Assembly (NCBI RefSeq): GCF_008923245.1
Contig: NZ_WBOS01000015.1
Span: forward strand, 1 to 64,000
Origin: Cytobacillus depressus
GTDB lineage: Bacteria; Bacillota; Bacilli; Bacillales; Cytobacillaceae
Reading direction: 5' to 3'
DNA: 64,000 bases
Position numbers and translations under genes: made by a program. Under the pieces are notes generated by a model, which searched no databases, was not told the origin of the DNA, and saw only the letters and a list, made by a program, of their open reading frames with translations. Positions 6,551 through 15,234 of this stretch are shown here, piece after piece (the stretch's first letter is position 1; the number at the start of each line of letters is the position of its first letter).

Positions 6551-7675
6551 TTACTTCAATGATTCTATAGCTCCAGCTACATCATAAAGAGAAATGTCAA
6601 TTTCTAACGGTTTACCAAGTGCGAGCTTTGCTAGTTCAGCACCTAAATACGGCCCAACTGTTAAGCCTGATGCACCTAATCCATTAGCAATTAACAGACT
6701 TTCATAGCCCGGAACTGCTCCTATCACCGGAAGAAATCCTGGTGTGAATGGACGAAAACCAACTCTTGTTTCAAGAACCTCGCTATCGCTTAATCCCGGT
6801 GCAACGGCTATCGCTTTACTGTATATTTCATTAAGCCCGCCTGCAGTCACTCGAGTATCAAAGCCTTTATCATCTTCATGTGTAGCTCCAATTACCACTC
6901 TTCCTCCAGCAAAGGCTAAAATATATTGGTTATTCGGTGGCATGATGACAGGCCATTCACTTGTATCTGTTTCTCCCATATGGAGATGAACAATTTGTGC
7001 TTTTTGGGGAGAAACTAAAAAATTTATACCTAGCGGCAGCAATAATTCGTTGGCCCATGCACCTGCTGTTACAATAACCTGATCGGCAAGATATGCTTCT
7101 CCATTGACCTTTATACCTGTTACTTTATTTTCATTAAATATTAAAGCTGCGTTTCCATATATAAGGGTAGCACCATGCTTTTCGGCGCCCCTAATTAGTG
7201 ATTGGCAGAGAGCTCTCCCATTTACCCGAGCCGCACCGCTAATATGAACCGAAGAATACTCCTCAGCTAAAGGAGGAAATTTCTCTCTTGACTCTTCATT
7301 AGATAATCTTGTAATTTCCCCTATTTCAGAAGCGTCCTCTAACCTTTTGAACGCTCTTTCTTCCATCTTTTCCAGTTTAATTTCATCTGTATGTATGCTA
7401 ATAGCCCCTACCTTTTTGTAGCCAGTTTCTGTTTCTCCATCTTCCTCTAATTGACTAATTAAAGAAGAATAATATTTTGCTCCTCCTTTTGCCAGCTTGT
7501 ACCAAGCTTGATTTCGACGTTGTGTGAGCCATGGGCAAACGATTCCAGCAGCGGCAACTGTAGCTTGTCCGCGATCTTGACGATCAATAATCATTACTTT
7601 AGCGCCGGTTTTAGTAAGATGATAGGCTGTTGATGCACCTAATATTCCTGCTCCAATAACAATATAAGTTTTCAT
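6551..7675 (-). CDS. FAD-dependent oxidoreductase, DAO family (YurR-like)
   Basis: A 374-residue D-amino-acid oxidase/glycine oxidase-family enzyme. The N-terminal FAD-binding Rossmann motif is YIVIGAGILGASTAYHL, ending in the acidic IIDR. The C-terminal FAD segment is ETRVGFRPFTPGFLPVIGAV followed by LIANGLGASGLTVGP. Length and layout match YurR-type proteins of Bacillus, whose substrate is not defined; oxidative deamination of a glycine-like or D-amino acid is the likely chemistry. A TAGGTG ribosome binding site precedes the ATG. Monocistronic, convergent with the XRE-cupin regulator, which might control it. Family call is firm. Confidence 0.8.
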   Translation of the reverse strand: MKTYIVIGAGILGASTAYHLTKTGAKVMIIDRQDRGQATVAAAGIVCPWLTQRRNQAWYKLAKGGAKYYSSLISQLEEDGETETGYKKVGAISIHTDEIKLEKMEERAFKRLEDASEIGEITRLSNEESREKFPPLAEEYSSVHISGAARVNGRALCQSLIRGAEKHGATLIYGNAALIFNENKVTGIKVNGEAYLADQVIVTAGAWANELLLPLGINFLVSPQKAQIVHLHMGETDTSEWPVIMPPNNQYILAFAGGRVVIGATHEDDKGFDTRVTAGGLNEIYSKAIAVAPGLSDSEVLETRVGFRPFTPGFLPVIGAVPGYESLLIANGLGASGLTVGPYLGAELAKLALGKPLEIDISLYDVAGAIESLK

Positions 7676-7847
7676 GTTTTCACCTAAATCCTTCAGTTAT
7701 ACTCCATCTTATTTTAAACGTCCTAATAATAAATGAACAGCTTTGACTATTTATGATTTTTAATATTTATGAGAGTTGCAAAAAAAGTATAAAAAACACC
7801 TTACTTGGAAAAATATTCACAAGTATCCAGTAGGAGGATTCTTTAGT

Positions 7848-9431
7848 ATGAGCCCCTTTAATAAACGCAAAAAACTATTTGACTTTAAAAAGTCGAGTTC
7901 TCACCTTTCGCCTAATCAAGAAGTTGAAGCTCTTAGTGGCTCACTTGAGCAAAATGAAGAAATGTTAAAGGGGCTCTTTCAAAACTGTTCTGATTTTGTT
8001 ATTCGCCCCATCTTTGAAAACGGAAAAAAGAAAATGCTGTTGTTTTATATAGATGGTTTAGTTGATACAAAAACCCTTGATGATGTTTTTTTAAAGAACA
8101 TCCTATTTGAGGGTCTTCCTAATGGTTTAAGCGAAGTTCATTCACTAAGGCAAATGTTAGAAGAAAAGCTCATTGCTATTTCCCAAATGAAGACTGTTTC
8201 AAAGATTACCGAACTTGTAGATGGAATATTAAAAGCAAATATCGGGTTTTTGGTAGAGGGTGAACAGAATTCCATTATTGTAGATATGAAAGGTTTTGAA
8301 AAAAGAAGTATTGAAGAGCCGCAAACAGAAGTCAGTTTACGTGGACCAAGAGACGGGTTTACAGAAGTAATACGAACAAATACTGCCCTTTTACGGAGAA
8401 GAATTAGAAGCACAAAACTTAAATTTGAACCGTTCACTATCGGAGAATTTTCTCAAACAGATGTGGCTATTTCCTATATTGAAGGGATTGCAGCTGAATC
8501 TGTTTTGAGAGAAGTTCGCATCCGATTAGAGCGCATACAAATTGACGGCATTTTAGAATCTGAGTTTATTGAGGAATTCATTGAGGACTTTCCTTTTTCC
8601 CCATTCCCACAAATACAAAATACAGAAAGACCGGATATTGTTGCAGCGAGTCTTTTAGAAGGAAAAATCGCAATTTTCGTAGATAATACTCCTTTTGTTC
8701 TATTAATTCCTATGACATTTTGGAGTGGTTTACAAGCTGTTGAGGATTATTACGAACGTTTTATTTATACTACCTTCATACGGATTATTCGCTTTATTTT
8801 ATTGAATGTTTCACAATTTTTACCTTCTGTTTATGTCGCACTTACAACCTATCATCCTGAGCTTATTCCGACTAACCTGCTCATTAGTGTTGCCGCTGCA
8901 CGAGAAGGAGTTCCCTTTCCAGCCATTATTGAAGCGTTAATTATGGAAGTCGTGTTTGAAGGCCTTCGTGAAGCGGGGATACGGTTGCCTAGAGCTGTCG
9001 GTTCGGCGGTAAGTATTGTTGGGGCGCTCGTCATAGGACAAGCGGCAGTGCAGGCTGGTATTGTTTCTGCACCGATGGTTATTGTTGTTGCAGCAACTGG
9101 TATTTCATCGTTTGCTATACCGCGCTACAATTTTGGAACCGCTTTTCGGATGATCCGGTTTGTCTTGTTAATTTTAGCTGGGATTTTTGGTTTGTATGGG
9201 ATTGTTTTCGGCTTTATTGCCCTTACGATTCATCTTGTTAATCTTCGCTCCTTTGGAGTTCCTTATTTCAGCCCGGTTGCTCCTCAGATTCCGTCTGGTT
9301 TAAAGGATGTTATCGTAAGAGTGCCTAAATGGGTTTATAACTACCGTCCTCCCTTTACCTCTGGCTGGAATAAAAAACGGATACCAAAAGGGCAAAAACC
9401 TAGTTCAAAGCAAGGTAGGGAAAATAAATGA
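7848..9431 (+). CDS. Spore germination receptor subunit A (GerA/GerKA family)
   Basis: About 527 residues. The N-terminal soluble domain (about 1-260) is followed by the membrane domain with FIEEFIEDFPFSPFPQIQNTERPD, the conserved GerAA signature block, and later PFPAIIEALIMEVVFEGLREAGIRLPRAVGSAVSIVGALVIGQ spanning several helices. It forms part of the inner-membrane germinant receptor in spores. The frame is open from TTG 7776, but AGGAGG at 7832-7837 points to ATG 7848 (MSPFNKRKK). First gene of an A-C-B operon, the order of B. subtilis gerK; the C gene overlaps its stop by 4 bases. A forespore promoter is expected but none was clearly seen. Confidence 0.92.
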   Translation: MSPFNKRKKLFDFKKSSSHLSPNQEVEALSGSLEQNEEMLKGLFQNCSDFVIRPIFENGKKKMLLFYIDGLVDTKTLDDVFLKNILFEGLPNGLSEVHSLRQMLEEKLIAISQMKTVSKITELVDGILKANIGFLVEGEQNSIIVDMKGFEKRSIEEPQTEVSLRGPRDGFTEVIRTNTALLRRRIRSTKLKFEPFTIGEFSQTDVAISYIEGIAAESVLREVRIRLERIQIDGILESEFIEEFIEDFPFSPFPQIQNTERPDIVAASLLEGKIAIFVDNTPFVLLIPMTFWSGLQAVEDYYERFIYTTFIRIIRFILLNVSQFLPSVYVALTTYHPELIPTNLLISVAAAREGVPFPAIIEALIMEVVFEGLREAGIRLPRAVGSAVSIVGALVIGQAAVQAGIVSAPMVIVVAATGISSFAIPRYNFGTAFRMIRFVLLILAGIFGLYGIVFGFIALTIHLVNLRSFGVPYFSPVAPQIPSGLKDVIVRVPKWVYNYRPPFTSGWNKKRIPKGQKPSSKQGRENK

Positions 9432-10624
9432 GCAGAAGGAGCATTTTTTGTTATGTATTTTGCTTTTGCATAATTTTTACAACGGGTTGTTGGGACCGCA
9501 AAGAATTAAATGATAGAGCTATTTGGCTTGCAACTGGATTTGATTTTGATGAAAAAAAAGACCTTCAATTTAGCGGGCAAATTGTGGTTCCCTCCTTGAT
9601 GCAATCCCAAAATGGAGGTGGCGGAGCTGCAAAAGAGTTTTTAACCATATCATCTAATGGAAAAAATGTGAATGATTCTATGCAAAACATTCAGGAGAAA
9701 TTATCAAGAAAAGAATTTTCAGGCCAGAGGCGGGTCGTTTTTTTTGGTGAAGAATTTGCTAAACATGGGATAAAAAATCACCTCGATGTAAATAGCCGCA
9801 GTCATGAAGTCAGTATACGGACCGATGTATTTGTTGTAAAAGAAGGTACAGCAAAAGAAGCGCTTAATCTGAATTACCCGTTAGAAAAACCGCCAGCTAC
9901 AGCAACAATTAAAGCGCATAAAGAGGCTGGAGGAAGAGGCGATAAAGCTTTTTTGAATTTCCTGATTGCTGCTAACAGCGACGGTATTCGTCCAACCTTG
10001 CCTGTCGTTGAAATGGGGAATTTTGATGATGGAGAAAATAAGGGACAGGAAAGTTCCTCCAAGTCAATATTGCGATTAGCAGGACTTGCGATTTTTAATG
10101 AGGAGCTTGAATTAATCGGATATTTAAACAATCAAGAAAATAGACACTTTCTTTGGGTTATGGGGAATTTAAAAAACATGACTATTTCGGCGCCTGTAAA
10201 GGATGGGAGTGCAAGTTTGAATTTAACAAAATTAAAAAGTGATATTGTACCAGAAATAAGCAGAAATAAAAAACTAAGATTTGTCGTAAAGCTGACAGGA
10301 GAAGGATCTCTCCTTGAAAATAATTCGAATTTAGACCTAGTGGAGCCGAAGAATATTAAGGATATGCAAAGGAAATTTGAGAAAAGGGTCAAAAAACAAA
10401 TTCACAAAACAATTACAAAAGCTCAAAAAGAGTACGGCGAAGATATCTTTGGGTTCGGTGAGACCATTCGTAAAAAGCATCCTGGGCAGTGGAAATCATT
10501 GAATAAGGAATGGGACAATCTTTTTTCAGAAGCTGAAGTGTCTGTGCAAGTAAATTTGAAAATAAAACGGATTGGCATGACTGGACCATCCTTATTGTAT
10601 AAAGAAAGTGAGATCAAAAAATGA
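9428..10624 (+). CDS. Spore germination receptor lipoprotein subunit C (GerAC family)
   Basis: About 398 residues. It has a lipoprotein signal peptide: basic start (MSRRS), hydrophobic stretch and the lipobox TTGCWD, so Cys about 21 is lipid-modified. The segment CWDRKELNDRAIW is characteristic of GerAC proteins. The C-terminal domain carries the usual FEKRVKKQIHKTITKAQKEYGEDIFGFGE block followed by a beta-rich end. It anchors on the outer face of the spore inner membrane in the receptor complex. It overlaps the A gene and the B gene by ATGA at both ends, indicating tight coupling. Confidence 0.92.
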   Translation: MSRRSIFCYVFCFCIIFTTGCWDRKELNDRAIWLATGFDFDEKKDLQFSGQIVVPSLMQSQNGGGGAAKEFLTISSNGKNVNDSMQNIQEKLSRKEFSGQRRVVFFGEEFAKHGIKNHLDVNSRSHEVSIRTDVFVVKEGTAKEALNLNYPLEKPPATATIKAHKEAGGRGDKAFLNFLIAANSDGIRPTLPVVEMGNFDDGENKGQESSSKSILRLAGLAIFNEELELIGYLNNQENRHFLWVMGNLKNMTISAPVKDGSASLNLTKLKSDIVPEISRNKKLRFVVKLTGEGSLLENNSNLDLVEPKNIKDMQRKFEKRVKKQIHKTITKAQKEYGEDIFGFGETIRKKHPGQWKSLNKEWDNLFSEAEVSVQVNLKIKRIGMTGPSLLYKESEIKK

Positions 10625-11724
10625 AAATTAGTGGTTTGCAAATCTTTTGGCTGATGTTCACTTTCGAAACAGGCAATATGCTCCTGCTTACCGTTGGACC
10701 ACCAATTATTGTTGCCAAACAAGACGCATGGATTTCCTCTTTAATTGCTATTTTCTTTGGAATTGCGGTTGTTTTTGCTGCAACAAAAGTGGGTCTTTTT
10801 TTTCCAAACAAAACGTTGGTTGAATTCACTAAACTTATTTTGGGTAAGTGGCTTGGAACGATTATCATCTTTTTTTATTTTATCCAATGGTATTCTGTTA
10901 TCGGTACCATTTTAGGAGAATTTGCAGAATTCACCATTACTATATTACTGCCTACAACACCATCATGGATATTGATTTTGACAATGCTGTTGTTAATGAT
11001 CTATGTAACCTATACCGGAGGAATAGAAGGAATCGCACGTTGCAGCGAGGTATTTGGACCAATGGTTTTACTTATGGTCGTTCTATTAGTGATTCTATCG
11101 CTACCAAACATGGAGTTCGATAGAATTTTACCTATTTATTCAGAAACTGGGTTCCGGGAGATTTTAAAGGGTTCTTTTTCTCCACTTTCATTTTTGGGAG
11201 AATCAGTAATAATGATGATGATGATTTCGTTCATGGATCAACCTAAGCAAGGTCCATTAAAAGCAATATGGGGAATAGCCCTATCAGGATTTTTAGTAAG
11301 TACAGTCATCATTAGTGTATTAACGATATTCGGACCTGAGGTAGCAAGTAAATTTTTGTTTCCAGCTTTTGAAACGATCCGCTTTATCAATGTGATGAAC
11401 TTCATCCAAAATTTAGAGATTATTGCTGTTTTAGTATGGATACTTAGTGCATTTATCAAGGTATCCTTGTATTTTTTTTCAGCGAGTTATGGGACAGCAC
11501 AAATTCTCAAATTAAAAGATTGGCGAAAAATGATTTGGTTTGTTGCGATAATTACATTTTTAATCGCTATTTTACAGCCAACCACCAAATTATTTGGCAC
11601 AGAATATGTAAATGAGTATTGGGTTAAATATGTTCTGCCTATTAATATGATTGGATTTCCATTGTTGTTATTGATAGTTGGCAGTATTCGAAATCGTACT
11701 GCTGCATCAAAAAATGGATCATAA
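10621..11724 (+). CDS. Spore germination receptor permease-like subunit B (GerAB family)
   Basis: A 367-residue membrane protein with about ten hydrophobic helices, of the spore-germination branch of the APC superfamily. The start MKISGLQIFWLMFTFETGNM is typical, as is the Pro/Gly-rich helix 1 region. GerAB subunits carry the germinant-binding pocket. It is translationally coupled to the C gene (ATGA overlap) and is followed by a strong terminator at 11748-11789. Which germinant it recognises cannot be deduced. Confidence 0.92.
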   Translation: MKISGLQIFWLMFTFETGNMLLLTVGPPIIVAKQDAWISSLIAIFFGIAVVFAATKVGLFFPNKTLVEFTKLILGKWLGTIIIFFYFIQWYSVIGTILGEFAEFTITILLPTTPSWILILTMLLLMIYVTYTGGIEGIARCSEVFGPMVLLMVVLLVILSLPNMEFDRILPIYSETGFREILKGSFSPLSFLGESVIMMMMISFMDQPKQGPLKAIWGIALSGFLVSTVIISVLTIFGPEVASKFLFPAFETIRFINVMNFIQNLEIIAVLVWILSAFIKVSLYFFSASYGTAQILKLKDWRKMIWFVAIITFLIAILQPTTKLFGTEYVNEYWVKYVLPINMIGFPLLLLIVGSIRNRTAASKNGS

Positions 11725-11747
11725 TAATCAAAAGTCAAAGATGAAAA

Positions 11748-11789
11748 AAGTGCTGAATTTCTTCTTAATCTTAAGAGAATTCAGCACTT
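11748..11789. terminator. Bidirectional terminator
   Basis: AAGTGCTGAATT (11748-11759) pairs perfectly with AATTCAGCACTT (11778-11789), with an additional TCTTAA/TTAAGA inner pairing. It separates the rightward germination operon from the leftward HAD gene. Confidence 0.75.
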
Positions 11790-11849
11790 CATTAAGTAAA
11801 CAAAAAGATTGGTTCTTTATCATAACAATTATTGAAAAATGACTCTTTG

Positions 11850-12641
11850 TTATATATTTTTTAACTCATCTATTATATGATAAAGCTCCTCCAAATGCTT
11901 GATTTCGTATGTAGGAATAATTTCATTCCGTTTATTTTCATTTCGATTAATCCATACCGATTTAATTCCAGCTCGATTTGCGCCAAGAATATCGGTCATT
12001 AAGTTATCTCCAACCATCATCACTTCATCCTTATGTAATCCCACTTGCGAAAGTGCATGTTCAAAAATGGACGGATCTGGCTTCCCCTTTCCGAAATCAC
12101 CCGAAATAACAATATGATCAAAATATGGAGCAATCTCTGGTGTAATCGTCAGTTTCGTCTTTTGTAAATCGGGTGAACCGTTTGTTAATAATAAAAGCTT
12201 GTATTTCCCCTTTAATGCATCGAGAACTTGGAAGGTCTCCTCATATACAAAAGGATTTTTTCTTCGTTCTTCAGGAAAGCGTTCGGCCAATACAAATCCG
12301 AATCCTGGATCGTCAATTCCCATTTTTTTGAGTCCTAATGTCCAAGCATCTTTTCGATAGGATGGCACGATTTCATTCATTAGCCTAAAATCATCGTGCT
12401 CGTCTAAAAAATTTCCCCATAGTCCTTCAAATGGATTGATCCCAATCATTTGTGTTAAAGGATATGTTTGATAGGAAGCATATAAATTTCTTGCTTCCTC
12501 ACGAACCGCTTCCTCAAATTGGACTGGATCCAAACCATATCGTTCTTCCGCAACTTTACATGTTGCGCAAAACGCTTCTTTTACACTTTTTTGGTCCCAT
12601 AGTAAGGTATCATCTAAATCAAAAAAAATCGCTTTTATCAT
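11850..12641 (-). CDS. HAD-superfamily hydrolase (YsaA-like phosphatase)
   Basis: A 263-residue HAD phosphatase with a helical cap. Motif I is FFDLDDT (nucleophile Asp and acid Asp), motif II is LLLTNGS, motif III is the Lys in [10 protein letters not shown], motif IV is [10 protein letters not shown]. Length and cap type fit YsaA/YfnB-like Bacillus proteins, which include enzymes with weak activity on small phosphoesters such as phosphoserine. GAGAGGATC precedes the ATG. Monocistronic. The physiological substrate is unknown; soluble cytoplasmic. Confidence 0.75.
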   Translation of the reverse strand: MIKAIFFDLDDTLLWDQKSVKEAFCATCKVAEERYGLDPVQFEEAVREEARNLYASYQTYPLTQMIGINPFEGLWGNFLDEHDDFRLMNEIVPSYRKDAWTLGLKKMGIDDPGFGFVLAERFPEERRKNPFVYEETFQVLDALKGKYKLLLLTNGSPDLQKTKLTITPEIAPYFDHIVISGDFGKGKPDPSIFEHALSQVGLHKDEVMMVGDNLMTDILGANRAGIKSVWINRNENKRNEIIPTYEIKHLEELYHIIDELKNI

Positions 12642-12841
12642 TATGATCCTCTCTTTATGTTAATATTTGTTAGTATTAGTTTAACATGTAATTTCATATA
12701 AGAATATCATTCTATCTCAACTAAGGCTTCGTCTATGCTCACTTTCACTGAATACACATTTAAAGTTGAGATTAAATGACATTAATGATAATCTAACCGT
12801 GGCAGTTACATATTAATTCAAAGAAGAAAGGATGAGGAATA

Positions 12842-13615
12842 TTGTCAGCCGCTTCATCTCAATTAAACGAAGTTACTTTCCTGCCTCCTAAAGGAAGCTA
12901 TGAAACATTTACTGATGAGGGCCATTACGCTGAAAAAGTCAGAGAATGGGGTCTATCAACGACAAAAGAAGTGAAAAAGCAATTTCTATATAAGGAGAAA
13001 AACCTTCAATATACCGTCACTGTAAAAGGCTATGAAGTATATGAAAAAAATCCTGAAATAAACACAATTGTTATAGAATTTCAAGATGGGAATCTATGCT
13101 GCATCCATCCTGCCTATCTGAAAGAAATGCAGGCTTCAAGCTTTGGAAAAGGCAGTTTTTCAGATGCTGCTGAATCTTCGCCGTCTCCTAGTAACGAGAA
13201 AGAAAAGACAGAAATGCATCCGGCAGAGGATAAAGTCCCTGAATCACCAAAGGAGCCAAGCAAGAAAAAAGAAAAACCAGTCAAACTTGAGCTCCCGGAA
13301 GAAAAGGTCCATTTTACAGCGTCCGTTAAACAATTTTCTTTAAGCTGGAATAATTTTAATGAAGAAAATGATGAAGTGATTATCCTTGAAAACCTGGTCA
13401 TCCAGCTAGAAAACCCTATTGAGGTCGGACTTTCATGGTGCTCACATTCAAAGACTTTGAAAAAATTTGAGCTTTCCCCTGGTGATATACTTGAATTTGA
13501 CGGGAAAATTGTAAAAAAGAAATTGCCAAAAGGAAAAGATGTGGAAGAGCAATTTATAGTTGCTGATCCTGTTTTATATAAAATTAATAACCCTTCTAAA
13601 ATTAAGAAAGGCTAA
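12842..13615 (+). CDS. Unknown two-domain protein with charged linker
   Basis: About 257 residues; I do not recognise the family. An N-terminal region (about 1-95, including FLPPKGSYETFTDEG and TIVIEFQDGNLCCIHPAYLKEM) is joined by a Ser/Glu/Lys/Pro-rich low-complexity linker (about 100-150) to a C-terminal region (about 155-257) rich in predicted beta strands, with VLYKINNPSKIKKG at the end. No signal peptide or membrane segment. The start is a TTG at 12842 preceded by AAAGGATGAGG. A strong terminator follows at once. The repeated short beta segments (PGDILEFDGKIVKK) could form a small barrel, but no function should be assigned. Confidence 0.65.
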   Translation: MSAASSQLNEVTFLPPKGSYETFTDEGHYAEKVREWGLSTTKEVKKQFLYKEKNLQYTVTVKGYEVYEKNPEINTIVIEFQDGNLCCIHPAYLKEMQASSFGKGSFSDAAESSPSPSNEKEKTEMHPAEDKVPESPKEPSKKKEKPVKLELPEEKVHFTASVKQFSLSWNNFNEENDEVIILENLVIQLENPIEVGLSWCSHSKTLKKFELSPGDILEFDGKIVKKKLPKGKDVEEQFIVADPVLYKINNPSKIKKG

Positions 13616-13648
13616 AAGGACGAAATTCCGTTCTTTTAGCCTTTTTGT
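13607..13648 (+). terminator. Strong intrinsic terminator
   Basis: GGCTAAAAGGACG pairs with CGTTCTTTTAGCC and is followed by TTTTTG. The stem starts within the stop codon region of the upstream gene. It may also serve the leftward permease gene, whose 3' end is about 100 bases away. Confidence 0.9.
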
Positions 13649-13753
13649 TAGTTTGGAGAATATTTTGTATATATTGAAATTGGTGATATAAAATACTTCG
13701 TTTCTTTTTCTATTAATCTTATTAATAATTAGATGAATACAATATACTATTTT

Positions 13754-15169
13754 TTAGCTAATGAATTCATTGGCTGAAACATCATCAGCTTCTTTCTTAC
13801 TGTAATATTTGCCTTTAGTTGTTAAAGCTAAAACAATTGTAAGCACAAAAGCGATGATTGCAGCGAAAAATGCAGCTACATTTTGTAAAAAGACGCCTAA
13901 ATATCCGAAAGCGGCAATTGAACCAATTACACTAGATACAATGATTGAAATAACTCCAACAGGATTCCACGCATATAGATATTCTTGGCGATGTTCAAAA
14001 TAATTTGGACCAATTTTTAATATTTTCTTCACTACGACCGCATCACATACTAATATCGCTGCCCAAGATAAAAGAAAAACTCCTTGGAAGGTTAGTAGAT
14101 TTCCGATATGATCTAATACTCCACCTAGCATTAATATAATTGCAGCAATCGATGTAAACACAACCCAGAATGTTCTCCCAGGTTTAAATTTAAATACGTT
14201 TTCAAAGAAGCTTGCCAATGACAATGATCCACTATATAAGTTGGTAATATTGATCCTAATTTGAGTTAAAATTGTAAATAATGCCCCACCAATACCCAAA
14301 ATTTGAACAAAGTATATTCCTGGGTTTACTTCTGCCATTCGAACTCCAAACCATATACCAATGATTCCCATGATTAAGAAGCAAACTAGTTGAGGGATAA
14401 ATCCGACAGCAAATACGCCAATTTTAAATTCTTCTTTTTTAATAAATCTTGCATAGTCTGACACGAGTAGAGCCATGATTCCGACTAAACCATTCATGAT
14501 TCCAATACATGCAAATAGGGCTGCCCCACCTACTTCGGATCCTTGTGGTAAATAGGTCCATACATTCCCAGCAATTTTTGGAGTGATCTTAAAGGCAAGA
14601 AAGAAGCCGGTACCTAGTAAAATAATAAAAATTGGCAAAGACCATTTTTGCAGCTTATCTAACTGTTTAATTCCAAACCAATTGAGAGGAACAACTAGCA
14701 ACCCAAAGATTACCATAAGCGCCCAAACTGGAATGCTTGGCAAATACTCATGTACTGCAAATGCCATGATGGCTCCCTCAATAGCACAGTACATGATGAA
14801 ATTCAAAGCATATATGAGGGAGGTTATGGATGCCCCTATATAACCAAAACCCCCACCCCTTGCCAATAAATTAACGTTTAATCCTGATTTAGCAGCATAA
14901 TAACAAATTCCGATACCTAATGCACCAGCAACAACTGTTGCATAAATTTCTGCTATCAGTGCATTGATAGACCCAAAGTTAACTGCCATTAAGCTTCCCA
15001 TTTGCATGAAGATCATAGCTGTTGCCACTCCGAGAGTTACATTGGTGATGCTTTTCCAACCCATTGTCCTACCTTCAAGTGGGACCTTTTCAAGTGCAAA
15101 GTCATCCTTTTTTACTTCTTTACTAGACTCCTCATCTGTAAAAACATTCGGTTTTGAAATCTCAGCCAT
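13754..15169 (-). CDS. NCS1-family nucleobase/hydantoin-type permease
   Basis: A 471-residue membrane protein with about 12 hydrophobic helices. It belongs to the nucleobase-cation-symport-1 (CodB/Mhp1-like) family: charged N-terminus, MGWKSITNVTLGVATAMIFMQ in helix 1, and LLARGGGFGYIGASI and LVSDYARFIKKEE in the conserved loops. Family members import cytosine, allantoin, hydantoins, purines or related rings. It is encoded just downstream of hydantoinase/oxoprolinase A and B genes on the same strand, which suggests a lactam or hydantoin substrate. A good AAGGGG site precedes the ATG. A hairpin at 15202-15226 separates it from hyuB and may lower its expression. Confidence 0.82.
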   Translation of the reverse strand: MAEISKPNVFTDEESSKEVKKDDFALEKVPLEGRTMGWKSITNVTLGVATAMIFMQMGSLMAVNFGSINALIAEIYATVVAGALGIGICYYAAKSGLNVNLLARGGGFGYIGASITSLIYALNFIMYCAIEGAIMAFAVHEYLPSIPVWALMVIFGLLVVPLNWFGIKQLDKLQKWSLPIFIILLGTGFFLAFKITPKIAGNVWTYLPQGSEVGGAALFACIGIMNGLVGIMALLVSDYARFIKKEEFKIGVFAVGFIPQLVCFLIMGIIGIWFGVRMAEVNPGIYFVQILGIGGALFTILTQIRINITNLYSGSLSLASFFENVFKFKPGRTFWVVFTSIAAIILMLGGVLDHIGNLLTFQGVFLLSWAAILVCDAVVVKKILKIGPNYFEHRQEYLYAWNPVGVISIIVSSVIGSIAAFGYLGVFLQNVAAFFAAIIAFVLTIVLALTTKGKYYSKKEADDVSANEFIS

Positions 15170-15201
15170 TTGTTCATCCCCTTTTTTATATTTATTTTAA
15201 T

Positions 15202-15230
15202 AACAAGGGCCGAATTGACCCTTGTTTTTT
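15202..15230. terminator. Hairpin between hyuB and the NCS1 permease
   Basis: AACAAGGG (15202-15209) pairs with CCCTTGTT (15219-15226). A T-run follows on the plus strand; on the minus strand the following tract is TATTAAAATA, so it would be a weak leftward attenuator. Confidence 0.5.
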
Positions 15231-15234
15231 AAAA

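Noticed and set aside
7776-7847. N-terminal extension of the first GerAA protein (MQKKYKKHLTW...)
   Set aside because: The TTG at 7776 lacks a binding site, while AGGAGG 10 bases before ATG 7848 is strong.
10848-11123. Rightward 91-residue frame
   Set aside because: It lies wholly inside the GerAB gene in another frame, and the GerAB reading matches the family throughout.
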